Assembly: GCF_002752355.1 (NCBI RefSeq)
Contig: NZ_MRAV01000011.1
Coordinates: forward strand, 490,439 to 554,438
Direction: 5' to 3'
Source of the DNA: Leucobacter sp. OLIS6
GTDB taxonomy: Bacteria; Actinomycetota; Actinomycetes; Actinomycetales; Microbacteriaceae
DNA: 64,000 nucleotides
The position numbers were made by a program, and so were the translations under genes. Of this stretch, positions 16,832 to 25,272 are shown one piece after another (the stretch's first letter is position 1; the number at the start of each line of letters is the position of its first letter). A model generated the notes under the pieces. That model worked only from the letters and a program-made list of their open reading frames with translations. It was not told where the DNA came from and searched no databases.

Positions 16832-17842
16832 ATGCGCTCACGTCCTTTCTCACTTTCCGCGCTCGTCGTGGCCCTGCTCGTATCCGGCGTCGGCCTCAGC
16901 GGATGCGCGGCTCCCTCGGACTCGGCCTCCGGCCAGAGCCCGAGTGCGAGCGTCGAAGCGGGCACGCGCGTCGTGAAAACGGACCAGGGGGACGTCACCA
17001 TTCCCGCGAAGCCGAAGAAGGTCGTCCTCTTGAACTATGCGCTCGCCGGATATCTCTACGATCTGGACGCGCCCGTCGCCGGCGTGACCTCCGAGGCGAC
17101 GAACACCGATGCGTCCTACTCCGAGTTCTGGGAGAAGGATGCCCGCGCTCAGGGGACGGAATTCGTGTCCTGGAGTCCTGAGGGCTTCGACCTGCAGGAG
17201 ATCCTGGCGATGAAGCCCGACCTCATCATCGCCGGCGGGCTCGGCTACCCGCTCATGCTCGCCACGAAACAGTACAAGCAGCTCAGCGAGATCGCTCCGA
17301 CCGTGATCGTCTCGGGCAAGCTGACCGAATGGCAGCAGCAGTACGAGTTCCTCGCCGGAGATGTGTTCGGAAAGCCGAAGGTCTATCAGGACGCGCTCGC
17401 CCGCTACGAGGCGAAGGCGAAGAAGGTGCGTGATTCGATCGCTCCTCCTGCGGGGGAGTCGGTGTTCCTGAGCTTCACCGCGGACCAGCGCCCGTACGTG
17501 CTCATCGAGGACCGCGGTCTGCCCCGGGTCTTCAGCGATCTCGGCTTCCGCCCCGCCCCGCTGTTCGCGACCGGGGACTTCAAGCCGTACACCGCCGGTG
17601 GAGATTCGTTCGAGATCTCGACCGAGCAGGCCGGTCAGCTCCTGACCCAGGAATCGGTCTTCGTCTTCGGCTTCAACGCCGAGACGGTCGACCTCAAGAC
17701 GCTCCGTGGCAACCCCGTCTACGCAGCGCTGCCGGCGTTCACGAAGAATCAGGCGTACCAGTTCCCCTACTGGGCCCAGCGTGCCGACTTCGACGAGTCG
17801 ATGGCGCTCCTCGACCTCATCCAGAAGCAGTTCGCGAAGTAG
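16832..17842 (+). CDS. Ferric-siderophore ABC transporter substrate-binding lipoprotein
   Basis: 336 residues from ATG 16832 behind GGAGAGG. Lipobox LSGC at about residue 22-25, then the class III binding-protein fold: VVLLNYALAGYLYDLDAPVAG, MKPDLIIAGG, YKQLSEIAPTVIV and a long inter-lobe helix rich in Lys/Ala. FecB/FhuD-like; only distantly related in sequence to the lipoprotein at 6.3 kb, so it probably binds a different siderophore. First gene of a five-gene operon. Confidence 0.9.
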   Translation: MRSRPFSLSALVVALLVSGVGLSGCAAPSDSASGQSPSASVEAGTRVVKTDQGDVTIPAKPKKVVLLNYALAGYLYDLDAPVAGVTSEATNTDASYSEFWEKDARAQGTEFVSWSPEGFDLQEILAMKPDLIIAGGLGYPLMLATKQYKQLSEIAPTVIVSGKLTEWQQQYEFLAGDVFGKPKVYQDALARYEAKAKKVRDSIAPPAGESVFLSFTADQRPYVLIEDRGLPRVFSDLGFRPAPLFATGDFKPYTAGGDSFEISTEQAGQLLTQESVFVFGFNAETVDLKTLRGNPVYAALPAFTKNQAYQFPYWAQRADFDESMALLDLIQKQFAK

Positions 17843-17851
17843 GGTCGGCGC

Positions 17852-19603
17852 GTGGCGATTCGGCGGTTCACACCGCATCCTCTCGTGCTGCGTCGTCTGA
17901 CCGTGGTCCGCGTGGTCGACATCACGCCGCGCATGCGTCGGGTGACTCTCGGCGGAGCGCAGGTGGGCGGTTTTGAACGGGACGGACTCCGGCACCCGCC
18001 CTTCGCCAGCCCGATGTTCGACGATCACGTCAAACTGCTCTTCTCGACGGACGGGCCCGTGGAAGCGGTCCTCCCGAAGCAGCTCGCCCACGGCATCGAG
18101 TGGCCGATCGCCGCGGCTCGCGAGGGGCGCGACTACACCCCGCGTCGCGTCGGAGACGGTGAGATCGACCTGGATTTCGTGGTGCATTCGGGGCCCGTTG
18201 AAGCCGGCCCCGCAGAAGCGTGGGCGGGTGCCGCGAAGCCCGGTGACGTGCTCTGGACGGTGGGCCCGAAATCCTCCACCGTCCTTCCGGACGACATCGA
18301 CCGTCTGATCCTGATCGGCGACGAGACGGCGCTGCCAGCGATCGGGCGGTGCTTCGAGGAACGACCCGTTTCCGCGCCCGTCCACGCGATCATCACGGTT
18401 GCGGACGAGAGCGCCAGACAGGAGCTCGCGTTGCGGCCCGAGGACCGGATCACCTGGGTGGTCGCGGAGCCCGGAGACGCCCGAGCCTTGGCGCGGGCGG
18501 TGGCGGAATCGGGGGCGATGGACTCCGCGACCCACCCCTACGTCTGGGCGGCTGCGGAGTCGCAGGCGCTGCTCCCGCTCCGGCGTGCGCTCACCCGGGA
18601 ACACGGCATCCCCCGTTCGCATCTCGACATCACGGGCTACTGGCATGCTCGCGTCCCCGCGCGCGATCCGTCCGATCCGAAAGCCGCGCCCTCGGAGAAG
18701 CAAGTGGCCGGCGCGGCGGCCCCGGCCGACTCCCCGGTGGCGTGGTTCGCCGTACGTGCCGCCCTGCAGCTGCACCTGTTCGAGGCGCTCGAACCGCGGC
18801 CGCTGCCGGCGTCGTCGCTCGCGACACGGATCGGTCTGAAGCGCGCTGAACTCGATCCGCTTGTCGCCGTGCTCGCGGATCGCGCCTATCTGGTGGTGGA
18901 GGGACAGCGTCTTCGGATCAGCGGACGAGGTATGCAACTGCTCTCGGACGACCACGCACGGGAGGCGTTCGACGGCTTCGAGGCCTCGCAGATCCTGGCG
19001 CTCCAGAATCTCCCGGAGGCCCTGCGCGACGGCGGCACGGCCTGGGAACGGACGAACGGCGCGTCCGTCATCGCCCAGGCGGCGACCGACGCCGAACTGC
19101 ACGATGAACTGCTCGAGCGAGCCGAGGGGCTCGCCTACCTCATGCCGGCCCTGCTTGCGGCTCGGCCGTGGGGTGAGAAGGCCGCCGTCGCGGTGCGCGG
19201 TCCGGGAGCGGCCGTGGTCGGGGATGCGCTCCGGAAGGGTGGTGAGGGATCCGCTTGCCGGGTGGTGGAGCAGGGAGCGGACACGGAGGTCCATGCTCAC
19301 GCGCTCGCCCACCTCACCGACGCGGAGGCGCGAGCGTACCTCTCCGGGGAGATCCCCGTCGCATCGATGCTGCTGATCGAATCGACCCGGGCAGACGCGC
19401 TCGACCCGCGGACGTCGGAGCATGAGCTCCTGCGCCTGGCGACGACGGGTGCACCGACGCGCAGCGCGGAGCGGTTGATCGAGCTCGCCGCAGAATGCGG
19501 TTGGACGGCTGCCGGCACGACCGAGCTCGGGTGGGGCGTGTCGTGCCTGGCGTTCACCGCCGGGCCGGGGGCGTCGTCCGCACGGATTCCCCGCGGCTCG
19601 TGA
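17852..19603 (+). CDS. Fusion of siderophore-interacting reductase with a methyltransferase-like domain
   Basis: 583 residues from GTG 17852, 9 bp after the lipoprotein gene. Residues 1-275 form a SIP reductase: an FAD-binding beta-barrel start (VRVVDITPRMRRVTLGG), LILIGDETALPAIGRC, WAAAESQALLPLRRALTREHG and ITGYWHAR. Residues about 295-583 resemble the winged-helix dimerisation region of small-molecule O-methyltransferases (FAVRAALQLHLFEALEP, LATRIGLKRAELDPLVAVLADRAYL) followed by a Rossmann-like part. The SAM-binding glycine motif is degenerate (AVAVRGPGAAVVGDAL), so the second half may bind ligand without methylating. Ferric-siderophore reduction is inferred from the first half; the second half's role is unknown. 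Confidence 0.82.
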   Translation: MAIRRFTPHPLVLRRLTVVRVVDITPRMRRVTLGGAQVGGFERDGLRHPPFASPMFDDHVKLLFSTDGPVEAVLPKQLAHGIEWPIAAAREGRDYTPRRVGDGEIDLDFVVHSGPVEAGPAEAWAGAAKPGDVLWTVGPKSSTVLPDDIDRLILIGDETALPAIGRCFEERPVSAPVHAIITVADESARQELALRPEDRITWVVAEPGDARALARAVAESGAMDSATHPYVWAAAESQALLPLRRALTREHGIPRSHLDITGYWHARVPARDPSDPKAAPSEKQVAGAAAPADSPVAWFAVRAALQLHLFEALEPRPLPASSLATRIGLKRAELDPLVAVLADRAYLVVEGQRLRISGRGMQLLSDDHAREAFDGFEASQILALQNLPEALRDGGTAWERTNGASVIAQAATDAELHDELLERAEGLAYLMPALLAARPWGEKAAVAVRGPGAAVVGDALRKGGEGSACRVVEQGADTEVHAHALAHLTDAEARAYLSGEIPVASMLLIESTRADALDPRTSEHELLRLATTGAPTRSAERLIELAAECGWTAAGTTELGWGVSCLAFTAGPGASSARIPRGS

Positions 19604-20658
19604 CCGCGACCACTGCGCTTCTCGGAGCATCGGCCAGCCGGAATCGGCGTCGGGCCGGTTTCTCCGGGCTTGCGCGCGCCGCGGGATTGGCCGTTTCGGC
19701 GGTCGTCCTCCTCGCTGCTGCGCTCGCGAGCGTCATGATCGGTTCCGCGCTGCTGTCTCCCGGCGCAGTGCTGAGCGCTCTCGTGTCTCCGAACGGATCG
19801 ATCTCCCAGATCACCGTCACGGATGTCCGGGTTCCTCGGACGCTGCTCGGGATCGCCGTCGGCGTAGCGCTCGGCCTGGCCGGCGCGCTCATGCAAGCCG
19901 TCTCCCGCAATCCGCTCGCCGACCCCGGACTGCTCGGCGTCAATGCAGGGGCCTCGCTGGCGGTCTCGATCGGCGTGGCCGCCTTCGGACTCGTGCACAT
20001 CGGCGACTACATCTGGTGGGCGTTCGCGGGCGCGGGCGTCGCGTCGATCCTAGTGTTCGCGATCGCCTCGCGCGGGCGGACCGGGGCGACACCGGTGCGC
20101 CTCACGCTCGTGGGGATGGCCTTGAGCTCGGTGTTCCTGGGGGCATCGACGCTGCTCACGCTCATCGATCCCCGCACGTTCGATCGAATGCGGTTCTGGG
20201 GGGTCGGCTCGATCACCGACCGTCCGGACGGAACGCTGACGACGATCCTGCCGTTCATCGCGACCGGAACGGCCGTCGCGCTGCTCCTTGCCCGGGCCCT
20301 CAACGCGCTCGCACTCGGCGATGACGTCGCGAGGTCGGTCGGCGTCCGGATCGGGGCGACGCGAGGCGCAGGATTCATCGCGATCCTGCTGCTCTGCGGC
20401 GCAGCGACCGCTGCGGCGGGCCCGATCGCGTTCGTCGGGTTGATGATTCCCCATGCGGTGCGCCGCATCACCGGTCCGGACCAGCGGTGGATCTTCGCCT
20501 ACGCCCTCGTGCTGGCACCGGCTCTCGTCCTCGTGTCCGACGTCCTGGGGCGGCTCATGGTCTGGCCCGCGGAGCTCCAGCTCGGTGTGGTGACCGCGTT
20601 GGTCGGAGGGCCGGTGCTGATCGCGCTCGTGCGATCGTCGAAGAAGGTGGTGTGGTGA
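19600..20658 (+). CDS. Ferric-siderophore ABC transporter permease (FecCD family)
   Basis: 352 residues from GTG 19600, which overlaps the preceding stop (GTGA); an earlier in-frame start would add a hydrophilic stretch. Motifs: RVPRTLLGIAVGVALGLAGA, RNPLADPGLLGVNAGAS, GPIAFVGLMIPHAVRRITG. It is more similar in these motifs to the first permease of the 7-kb operon than to its own partner, as expected for the first of two subunits. Confidence 0.93.
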   Translation: MTATTALLGASASRNRRRAGFSGLARAAGLAVSAVVLLAAALASVMIGSALLSPGAVLSALVSPNGSISQITVTDVRVPRTLLGIAVGVALGLAGALMQAVSRNPLADPGLLGVNAGASLAVSIGVAAFGLVHIGDYIWWAFAGAGVASILVFAIASRGRTGATPVRLTLVGMALSSVFLGASTLLTLIDPRTFDRMRFWGVGSITDRPDGTLTTILPFIATGTAVALLLARALNALALGDDVARSVGVRIGATRGAGFIAILLLCGAATAAAGPIAFVGLMIPHAVRRITGPDQRWIFAYALVLAPALVLVSDVLGRLMVWPAELQLGVVTALVGGPVLIALVRSSKKVVW

Positions 20659-21686
20659 GGAACCGCACGCTCGTGCTGCGCATCGGCGAGGTGAGCGTCC
20701 GGTTCCGCGAACGCCACGCGCTGAGCGGAGGCGCCGTGCTCGCTGCGGCGCTCGCCACGGTCTTCCTCGCGTTGACGATCGGGGACGGCGGAATCCAGCC
20801 GAACTCGATCCTGCACGCGCTCGCCCCGGACGCATCCGGTTCGGAGCGTCTCGTGTTCGAGTGGCGGGGGGCCCGTGCGATCGCGGCCCTCCTATTCGGA
20901 GCCTGCCTGGCGATCGGCGGCGCGATCTTCCAGACCCTGACGCGCAATCCTCTGGGGAGCCCGGACATCATCGGGCTGGGTGCGGGATCGTACGCGGGCG
21001 TCGTGGTCGTGCTGATGGCCGGCGGGTCGGGTCTGCTCACCATGGCACTCGGGGCGGTCGCGGGCGGACTCGGCGCTGCAGCGCTCGTCTACGTGCTGGC
21101 GTTCAGAAGAGGCATGCACGGGTTCCGCTTCATCGTGGTCGGAATCGCGCTCGGCGCCATGCTCAGGGCGCTGACGAGCTGGTTCAGCGTGAAGGCAGAC
21201 CTGGACGCCGCACTCCGTGCGGCGATCTGGGACGCCGGCACGCTCGCGGGCATGACCTGGGAGCAACTCGGCGGCGCATCGATCGTCGCTGCGGTCCTCT
21301 TCTGCTCCCTCCCGTTCGTGGCTCGTGTGCTTCCGCAGCTCGAACTCGGAGAGGACGCCGCAGCATCTCTCGGACTGCGAACGGAGAGCGCAAAAGCGAT
21401 GCTGGTGCTCGCGGGGGTCGGGTTCACCGCACTGGTCACCGCGATCACCGGACCGATCTCGTTCATCGCGCTCGCCGCACCGCAGATCGCGAAGAGACTC
21501 ACCGCACACGGGCAGCGCGCCGGCCTGATCCTCTCGGCGCTCGTCGGCGCGGCGCTGCTGGGTGCAGCCGACCTGGCGGCCCAGCACCTGCTGGCCGGGG
21601 TGAGCCTGCCGGTCGGCGGCGTGACCGTGGTGATCGGAGGCCTCTACCTCGTCTGGCTCCTGATCCGGGAAGGGAATCGAACATGA
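20655..21686 (+). CDS. Ferric-siderophore ABC transporter permease, second subunit (FecCD family)
   Basis: 343 residues from GTG 20655, overlapping the previous stop by 4 bp. FecCD motifs: RNPLGSPDIIGLGAGSYAG and GPISFIALAAPQIAKRLT. The SPDIIG variant matches the second permease of the other uptake operon. About nine predicted membrane helices. Confidence 0.92.
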   Translation: MRNRTLVLRIGEVSVRFRERHALSGGAVLAAALATVFLALTIGDGGIQPNSILHALAPDASGSERLVFEWRGARAIAALLFGACLAIGGAIFQTLTRNPLGSPDIIGLGAGSYAGVVVVLMAGGSGLLTMALGAVAGGLGAAALVYVLAFRRGMHGFRFIVVGIALGAMLRALTSWFSVKADLDAALRAAIWDAGTLAGMTWEQLGGASIVAAVLFCSLPFVARVLPQLELGEDAAASLGLRTESAKAMLVLAGVGFTALVTAITGPISFIALAAPQIAKRLTAHGQRAGLILSALVGAALLGAADLAAQHLLAGVSLPVGGVTVVIGGLYLVWLLIREGNRT

Positions 21687-22498
21687 ACGAAGCGGGCGGG
21701 GCCGCCGGGCCGTTCGGTCTGCGCGCCGAGGGGCTCACCGCGGGGTACGGGAGGAATCCGCTGTTGACTGATCTGGATGTTCGGATTCCCGGAGGTTCGT
21801 TCACCGCGATCATCGGCCCCAACGCCTGCGGCAAATCGACGCTGCTGCGCGCACTGGCGCGCCTGCTGCCGGCGCGATCGGGCGCGGTGCTCCTCGACGG
21901 TACGGACATCCGCGAGTTCTCGACCCGAGAACTGGCCAGGCGGATCGCGTTGCTGCCGCAGTCTCCGATCAGCCCCGAGGGCATCACGGTCGAGGACCTC
22001 GTGAGCCGCGGCCGTTACGCGCATCAGAGCGTGCTGAGCCAGTGGTCCCGGGAGGACGAGCGCGCGGTCGCCGCGGCGCTCGCCGCTGCCGGCGTCTCGG
22101 AACTCGCCGAGCGCCATCTGGAAGAACTGTCCGGGGGGCAGCGACAGCGGGCCTGGATCGCGCTGGCGCTCGCGCAGGAGACCGACGTACTGCTGCTGGA
22201 CGAACCGACGACCTTCCTCGACATCACGCACCAGGTCGATGTGCTCGAACTCGCAGTGGACCTGCAGGATGCCGGGCGCACGGTCGTCGCCGTGCTGCAC
22301 GAGCTCGCGATGGCCGGACGCTATGCGACGCATCTCATCGCCATGCGGGACGGGCAGATCGTCGCGGAGGGACCTCCGCGCGAGATCGTCACCGCGGAGC
22401 TGGTCCGTGAGGTCTTCGACCTCGATGCGCAGGTGATCCCCGACCCGGAAACCGGGGCCCCGGTCGTCCTGCCCCGCGGGGTCCGACGGGGGCGATGA
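21683..22498 (+). CDS. Ferric-siderophore ABC transporter ATP-binding protein
   Basis: 271 residues from ATG 21683, overlapping the permease stop (ATGA). Walker A GPNACGKST (Ala replaces the Gly seen in the other operon), signature [17 protein letters not shown], Walker B LLLDEPTTFLD, switch VLHELA. The ITVEDLVSRGRYAHQS segment parallels that of the 9.4-kb ATPase, showing that the two operons are paralogous. It lacks the long tail of that protein. Confidence 0.93.
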   Translation: MNEAGGAAGPFGLRAEGLTAGYGRNPLLTDLDVRIPGGSFTAIIGPNACGKSTLLRALARLLPARSGAVLLDGTDIREFSTRELARRIALLPQSPISPEGITVEDLVSRGRYAHQSVLSQWSREDERAVAAALAAAGVSELAERHLEELSGGQRQRAWIALALAQETDVLLLDEPTTFLDITHQVDVLELAVDLQDAGRTVVAVLHELAMAGRYATHLIAMRDGQIVAEGPPREIVTAELVREVFDLDAQVIPDPETGAPVVLPRGVRRGR

Positions 22499-22549
22499 TC
22501 TCCGCTGCGCGGGTGGCCGCCCCGTCTCCGCCTGAAGCGTGCGGGCGCC

Positions 22550-23734
22550 TCAGGCCGCAGCAGCGCCTTCGCGTCCACCCCCGATCAATCGTGCCCGTTG
22601 CTCGGGATCCATCGCTGCGGTCGCTGCGGTCGCAGCGAGACCGAAGGCGGCATCGAGCACCGCTCGGTCCGCCGACGGAGAGGCGCCGTGAGCTGCGAAC
22701 TCCGCGGTGTGATGAGCGGCGCCGCCGACGTCGTACCCGATCATGGGATGCAGGCTCGGGACGAGGAGCGAGACGTCCCCGAAGTCGGTCGATGCGATCG
22801 GGGCGCTCGCCTGGGGTACGGTGCGGCCCCGCAGTTCCATCGCCGCTCGGTAAGCGGCGCAGAGGCGGGCATCCTGCTCGAGGTGCGAGAAGCTGTTCCC
22901 GGGTTCGAAAGTGCTCAGGGAGCAGCCGGTCGCGAGCGCTCCGGCTTCCAGGCACTTCCGGATTCGCGCCGTGATGACCTCGAGCGCATCTCGGGTCGGG
23001 GCGCGCATCTCGACTCGTCCGCGAGTGCGCCCGGGGATGACGTTCACCGCTGATCCGCCCTCGTCGATGACGATCGAGACGATAGCGCCTCGGGGGAGCT
23101 GCTGCCTGGCGAGCGCGATCGCGGTCTGGGCGACGACCGCCGCGTCCAACGCATTGATCCCCTCATCGGGAGCGGCGGCGCTGTGCGCAGCCCGCCCGAC
23201 GTACTCGAAGGACCACATGGTCATCGCGAGGGAGGAATTCCCCACGGAGTCCTCACCCGAAGCGTGCGCCATCATGGCGAAATGGACGCCATCGAAGGAG
23301 CCCTCCCGGATGAGGTCGATCTTCCCTCCGCGGGTCTCCTCGGCCGGAGTGACGAGCGCCAGTACGGTCAGCCCGGCCTCCTCCGCGATCTCGGCGAGCG
23401 CCAGAGCGGCGCCGAGCGTCGATGCGGCGTTGACGTTGTGCCCGCACGCATGGCCGATGCCGGGGAGGGCGTCGACCTCGATGCAGCAGGCGACGACCAG
23501 TTCTCCGTCTCCGAACCTCGCGGAAAGAGCGGTCGGTGCACTCGGCTGCCGCGAGCCGCATACGAACCCCGCAGCGGTGAGCAATTGCTGGATGCGTCCG
23601 CGTGCGCGGTGCTCTTCGCCGCCGAGCTCCGGATCCTGGTGCAGCGCATGGCTGAGCTCCAGCAATCGGGGCGACCAGCGCTCGAGAGACTCTGCGATCC
23701 GTGCTCCGGTTCCGGGATCGAGCGGCGCGCTCAC
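22550..23734 (-). CDS. M20-family amidohydrolase / peptidase
   Basis: 394 residues. The start is GTG 23734, overlapping the MFS stop (GTGA). M20 motifs: HALHQDPELGGEE (substrate end), CIEVDALPGIGHACGHNVNAAS (metal ligands Asp and His), TPAEETRGGKIDLI (catalytic Glu), a dimerisation domain at about 170-280 (YVGRAAHSAAAPDEGINALDA) and the C-terminal SADRA region. The amidohydrolase subgroup (IAA-amino-acid hydrolase, aminobenzoyl-glutamate hydrolase) removes acyl or amino-acid groups from amides; the substrate here is probably what the coupled MFS protein transports. Confidence 0.88.
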   Translation of the reverse strand: MSAPLDPGTGARIAESLERWSPRLLELSHALHQDPELGGEEHRARGRIQQLLTAAGFVCGSRQPSAPTALSARFGDGELVVACCIEVDALPGIGHACGHNVNAASTLGAALALAEIAEEAGLTVLALVTPAEETRGGKIDLIREGSFDGVHFAMMAHASGEDSVGNSSLAMTMWSFEYVGRAAHSAAAPDEGINALDAAVVAQTAIALARQQLPRGAIVSIVIDEGGSAVNVIPGRTRGRVEMRAPTRDALEVITARIRKCLEAGALATGCSLSTFEPGNSFSHLEQDARLCAAYRAAMELRGRTVPQASAPIASTDFGDVSLLVPSLHPMIGYDVGGAAHHTAEFAAHGASPSADRAVLDAAFGLAATAATAAMDPEQRARLIGGGREGAAAA

Positions 23735-25173
23735 TCCGTCACTCCAATCGTCCCGGTCGGGCTCACCTCGTAGGCAGGCTTCCGATAGCGGACCCCGGCG
23801 AGCCCTGCGACTACCGCCGAGGCCGTCATGACGGCCCAGATGGACCACAGACCGGTTTCCGATATCTTGCCGGCGTCGGTCACGGACGCCGCGGAGATCA
23901 TGCGGATCGTCGCGGCCCCGATCGCGATGCCGACCGACAGTGCGAGTTCGTTGAGACCCGCGGCCGAAGACGTCTGATGGATGGGGACTCCTTCCACGGA
24001 GAGCGCGCGAGTGGCCGCCTGGTACATCCCGAGGGCGATGCTGAACAGCGTGAAACCCGCGCAGTACATCGTGAAACTGGAGTGCCCGAACGCCATGGTC
24101 AGGAAGCCGGCTCCCAGAATCGCGCCGGCGGCGAGCAGCACGGCGCGCTCCCCGAAGAGCGACATGAGCCGCATCGTGGACAGGGAAGAGGCGAAGGAGG
24201 CGATCGACGTGAGCGCGAGGACGAGGGCGACGCCGAACGGCGACAGCGCGAACCCGTACCCGACCTCGGCCGGGTCGGCATGCAGGAAGATCCCGTTCGT
24301 GCCGAAGTAGCTGATCGTCGCGAAGCCGAAGAAGAAGGTCGACAGGGTGATGGACCTGATCTGCGGGATCTGCAGCATCTGCAGATCGAGGAAGGTCCGG
24401 CGCTTCTTCGTCTTCCGGCTGTCGACCCGCACCCAGATCGCCAGGAATGCAAGTCCGAGCAACCCGATGCCGAGCGTGCGGACATCGAACCAGCCCCATT
24501 CCGGGCCCATCGCGAGGGCGACCACGAAACCGATCAGACCGAACGAGCACAGCGCGAGCGGCATGATCGCGAGCGGCTGGCGCGTCGGGGTTCCGGCGTC
24601 GGGCAGTACGAACGTCGCCGCGAGCGCGAGCGCCGCGATCGGAACCGCGATCCAGAATCCTCGCAGCGGATCCTCGGCACCGATGAGACCCGCGATGAGC
24701 CCGCCGAACCCGACCGTGATCATCAGTACGCCGATCATCACGCTGACGCCCTTGCGGGTGTGGGCCGGGCTGGTCGTGCGCAGGATCCCCATCATGAGCG
24801 GGATGAATCCGACCACGCAGGTGAGCAGCACCACGCCGACGGTGATGGTCGCGAGCGACGGAGCCCAGGCCATCGCCAGCGCCCCCGCCGTCACCGCGAC
24901 GGTCGACCAGCGCAGCACCAATCGATAGCCGTAGCTGTCGCCGAGCCGCGAGACGATCGGTGTCATCACTGCGAACGAGACGTTGGAGATGAGGAAGAGG
25001 CCGTTGATCCCGGGATCGTCGATACCGATCACCGGTCCGAGGGCGGGGAGCAGCGGAGGCAGGTAGCCCTGCGTGACCCCGCTGAGCATCTCGACGACCG
25101 CCATGGCCAGGATGACCAGGACCGCGGATGGGGTGCGAGACGGTCTCGGGCCGGGAGGGATGTGCCTGATCAT
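23731..25173 (-). CDS. Major facilitator superfamily transporter (14-helix drug-exporter type)
   Basis: 480 residues from ATG 25173 with a GAGGA ribosome binding site. Many hydrophobic helices; the loop between helices 2 and 3 reads SRLGDSYGYRLVLRW, the family's conserved D-x-x-G-R/Y-R/K loop. Length fits 14 helices (DHA2-like). It is translationally coupled to the amidohydrolase, and the divergent Lrp-type regulator faces it, so the three probably form one substrate-responsive module. Confidence 0.88.
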   Translation of the reverse strand: MIRHIPPGPRPSRTPSAVLVILAMAVVEMLSGVTQGYLPPLLPALGPVIGIDDPGINGLFLISNVSFAVMTPIVSRLGDSYGYRLVLRWSTVAVTAGALAMAWAPSLATITVGVVLLTCVVGFIPLMMGILRTTSPAHTRKGVSVMIGVLMITVGFGGLIAGLIGAEDPLRGFWIAVPIAALALAATFVLPDAGTPTRQPLAIMPLALCSFGLIGFVVALAMGPEWGWFDVRTLGIGLLGLAFLAIWVRVDSRKTKKRRTFLDLQMLQIPQIRSITLSTFFFGFATISYFGTNGIFLHADPAEVGYGFALSPFGVALVLALTSIASFASSLSTMRLMSLFGERAVLLAAGAILGAGFLTMAFGHSSFTMYCAGFTLFSIALGMYQAATRALSVEGVPIHQTSSAAGLNELALSVGIAIGAATIRMISAASVTDAGKISETGLWSIWAVMTASAVVAGLAGVRYRKPAYEVSPTGTIGVTE

Positions 25174-25198
25174 GTGGTGTCCTCTGTTGGAACTCAGC

Positions 25199-25228
25199 CG
25201 CAGCGTTGCGGCGCGACGCAACGCTGCG
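25199..25228. promoter_or_regulatory. Inverted repeat, probable operator of the Lrp-type regulator
   Basis: Perfect 12-bp arms CGCAGCGTTGCG and CGCAACGCTGCG with a 6-bp spacer lie in the 99-bp gap between the MFS gene and the divergent regulator gene, 26 bp from the former's ATG. Confidence 0.6.
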
Positions 25229-25272
25229 AAGCAGGATCAGGATAGGAAGCGAAGTGCAGATACGCTCAGAAT

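Noticed and set aside
17001..19630. Very long open frame antisense to the SIP fusion and FecB genes
   Set aside because: High-GC codon bias leaves opposite frames open; composition is Arg/Gly/His-rich, without domain motifs, and the plus-strand genes have clear families.
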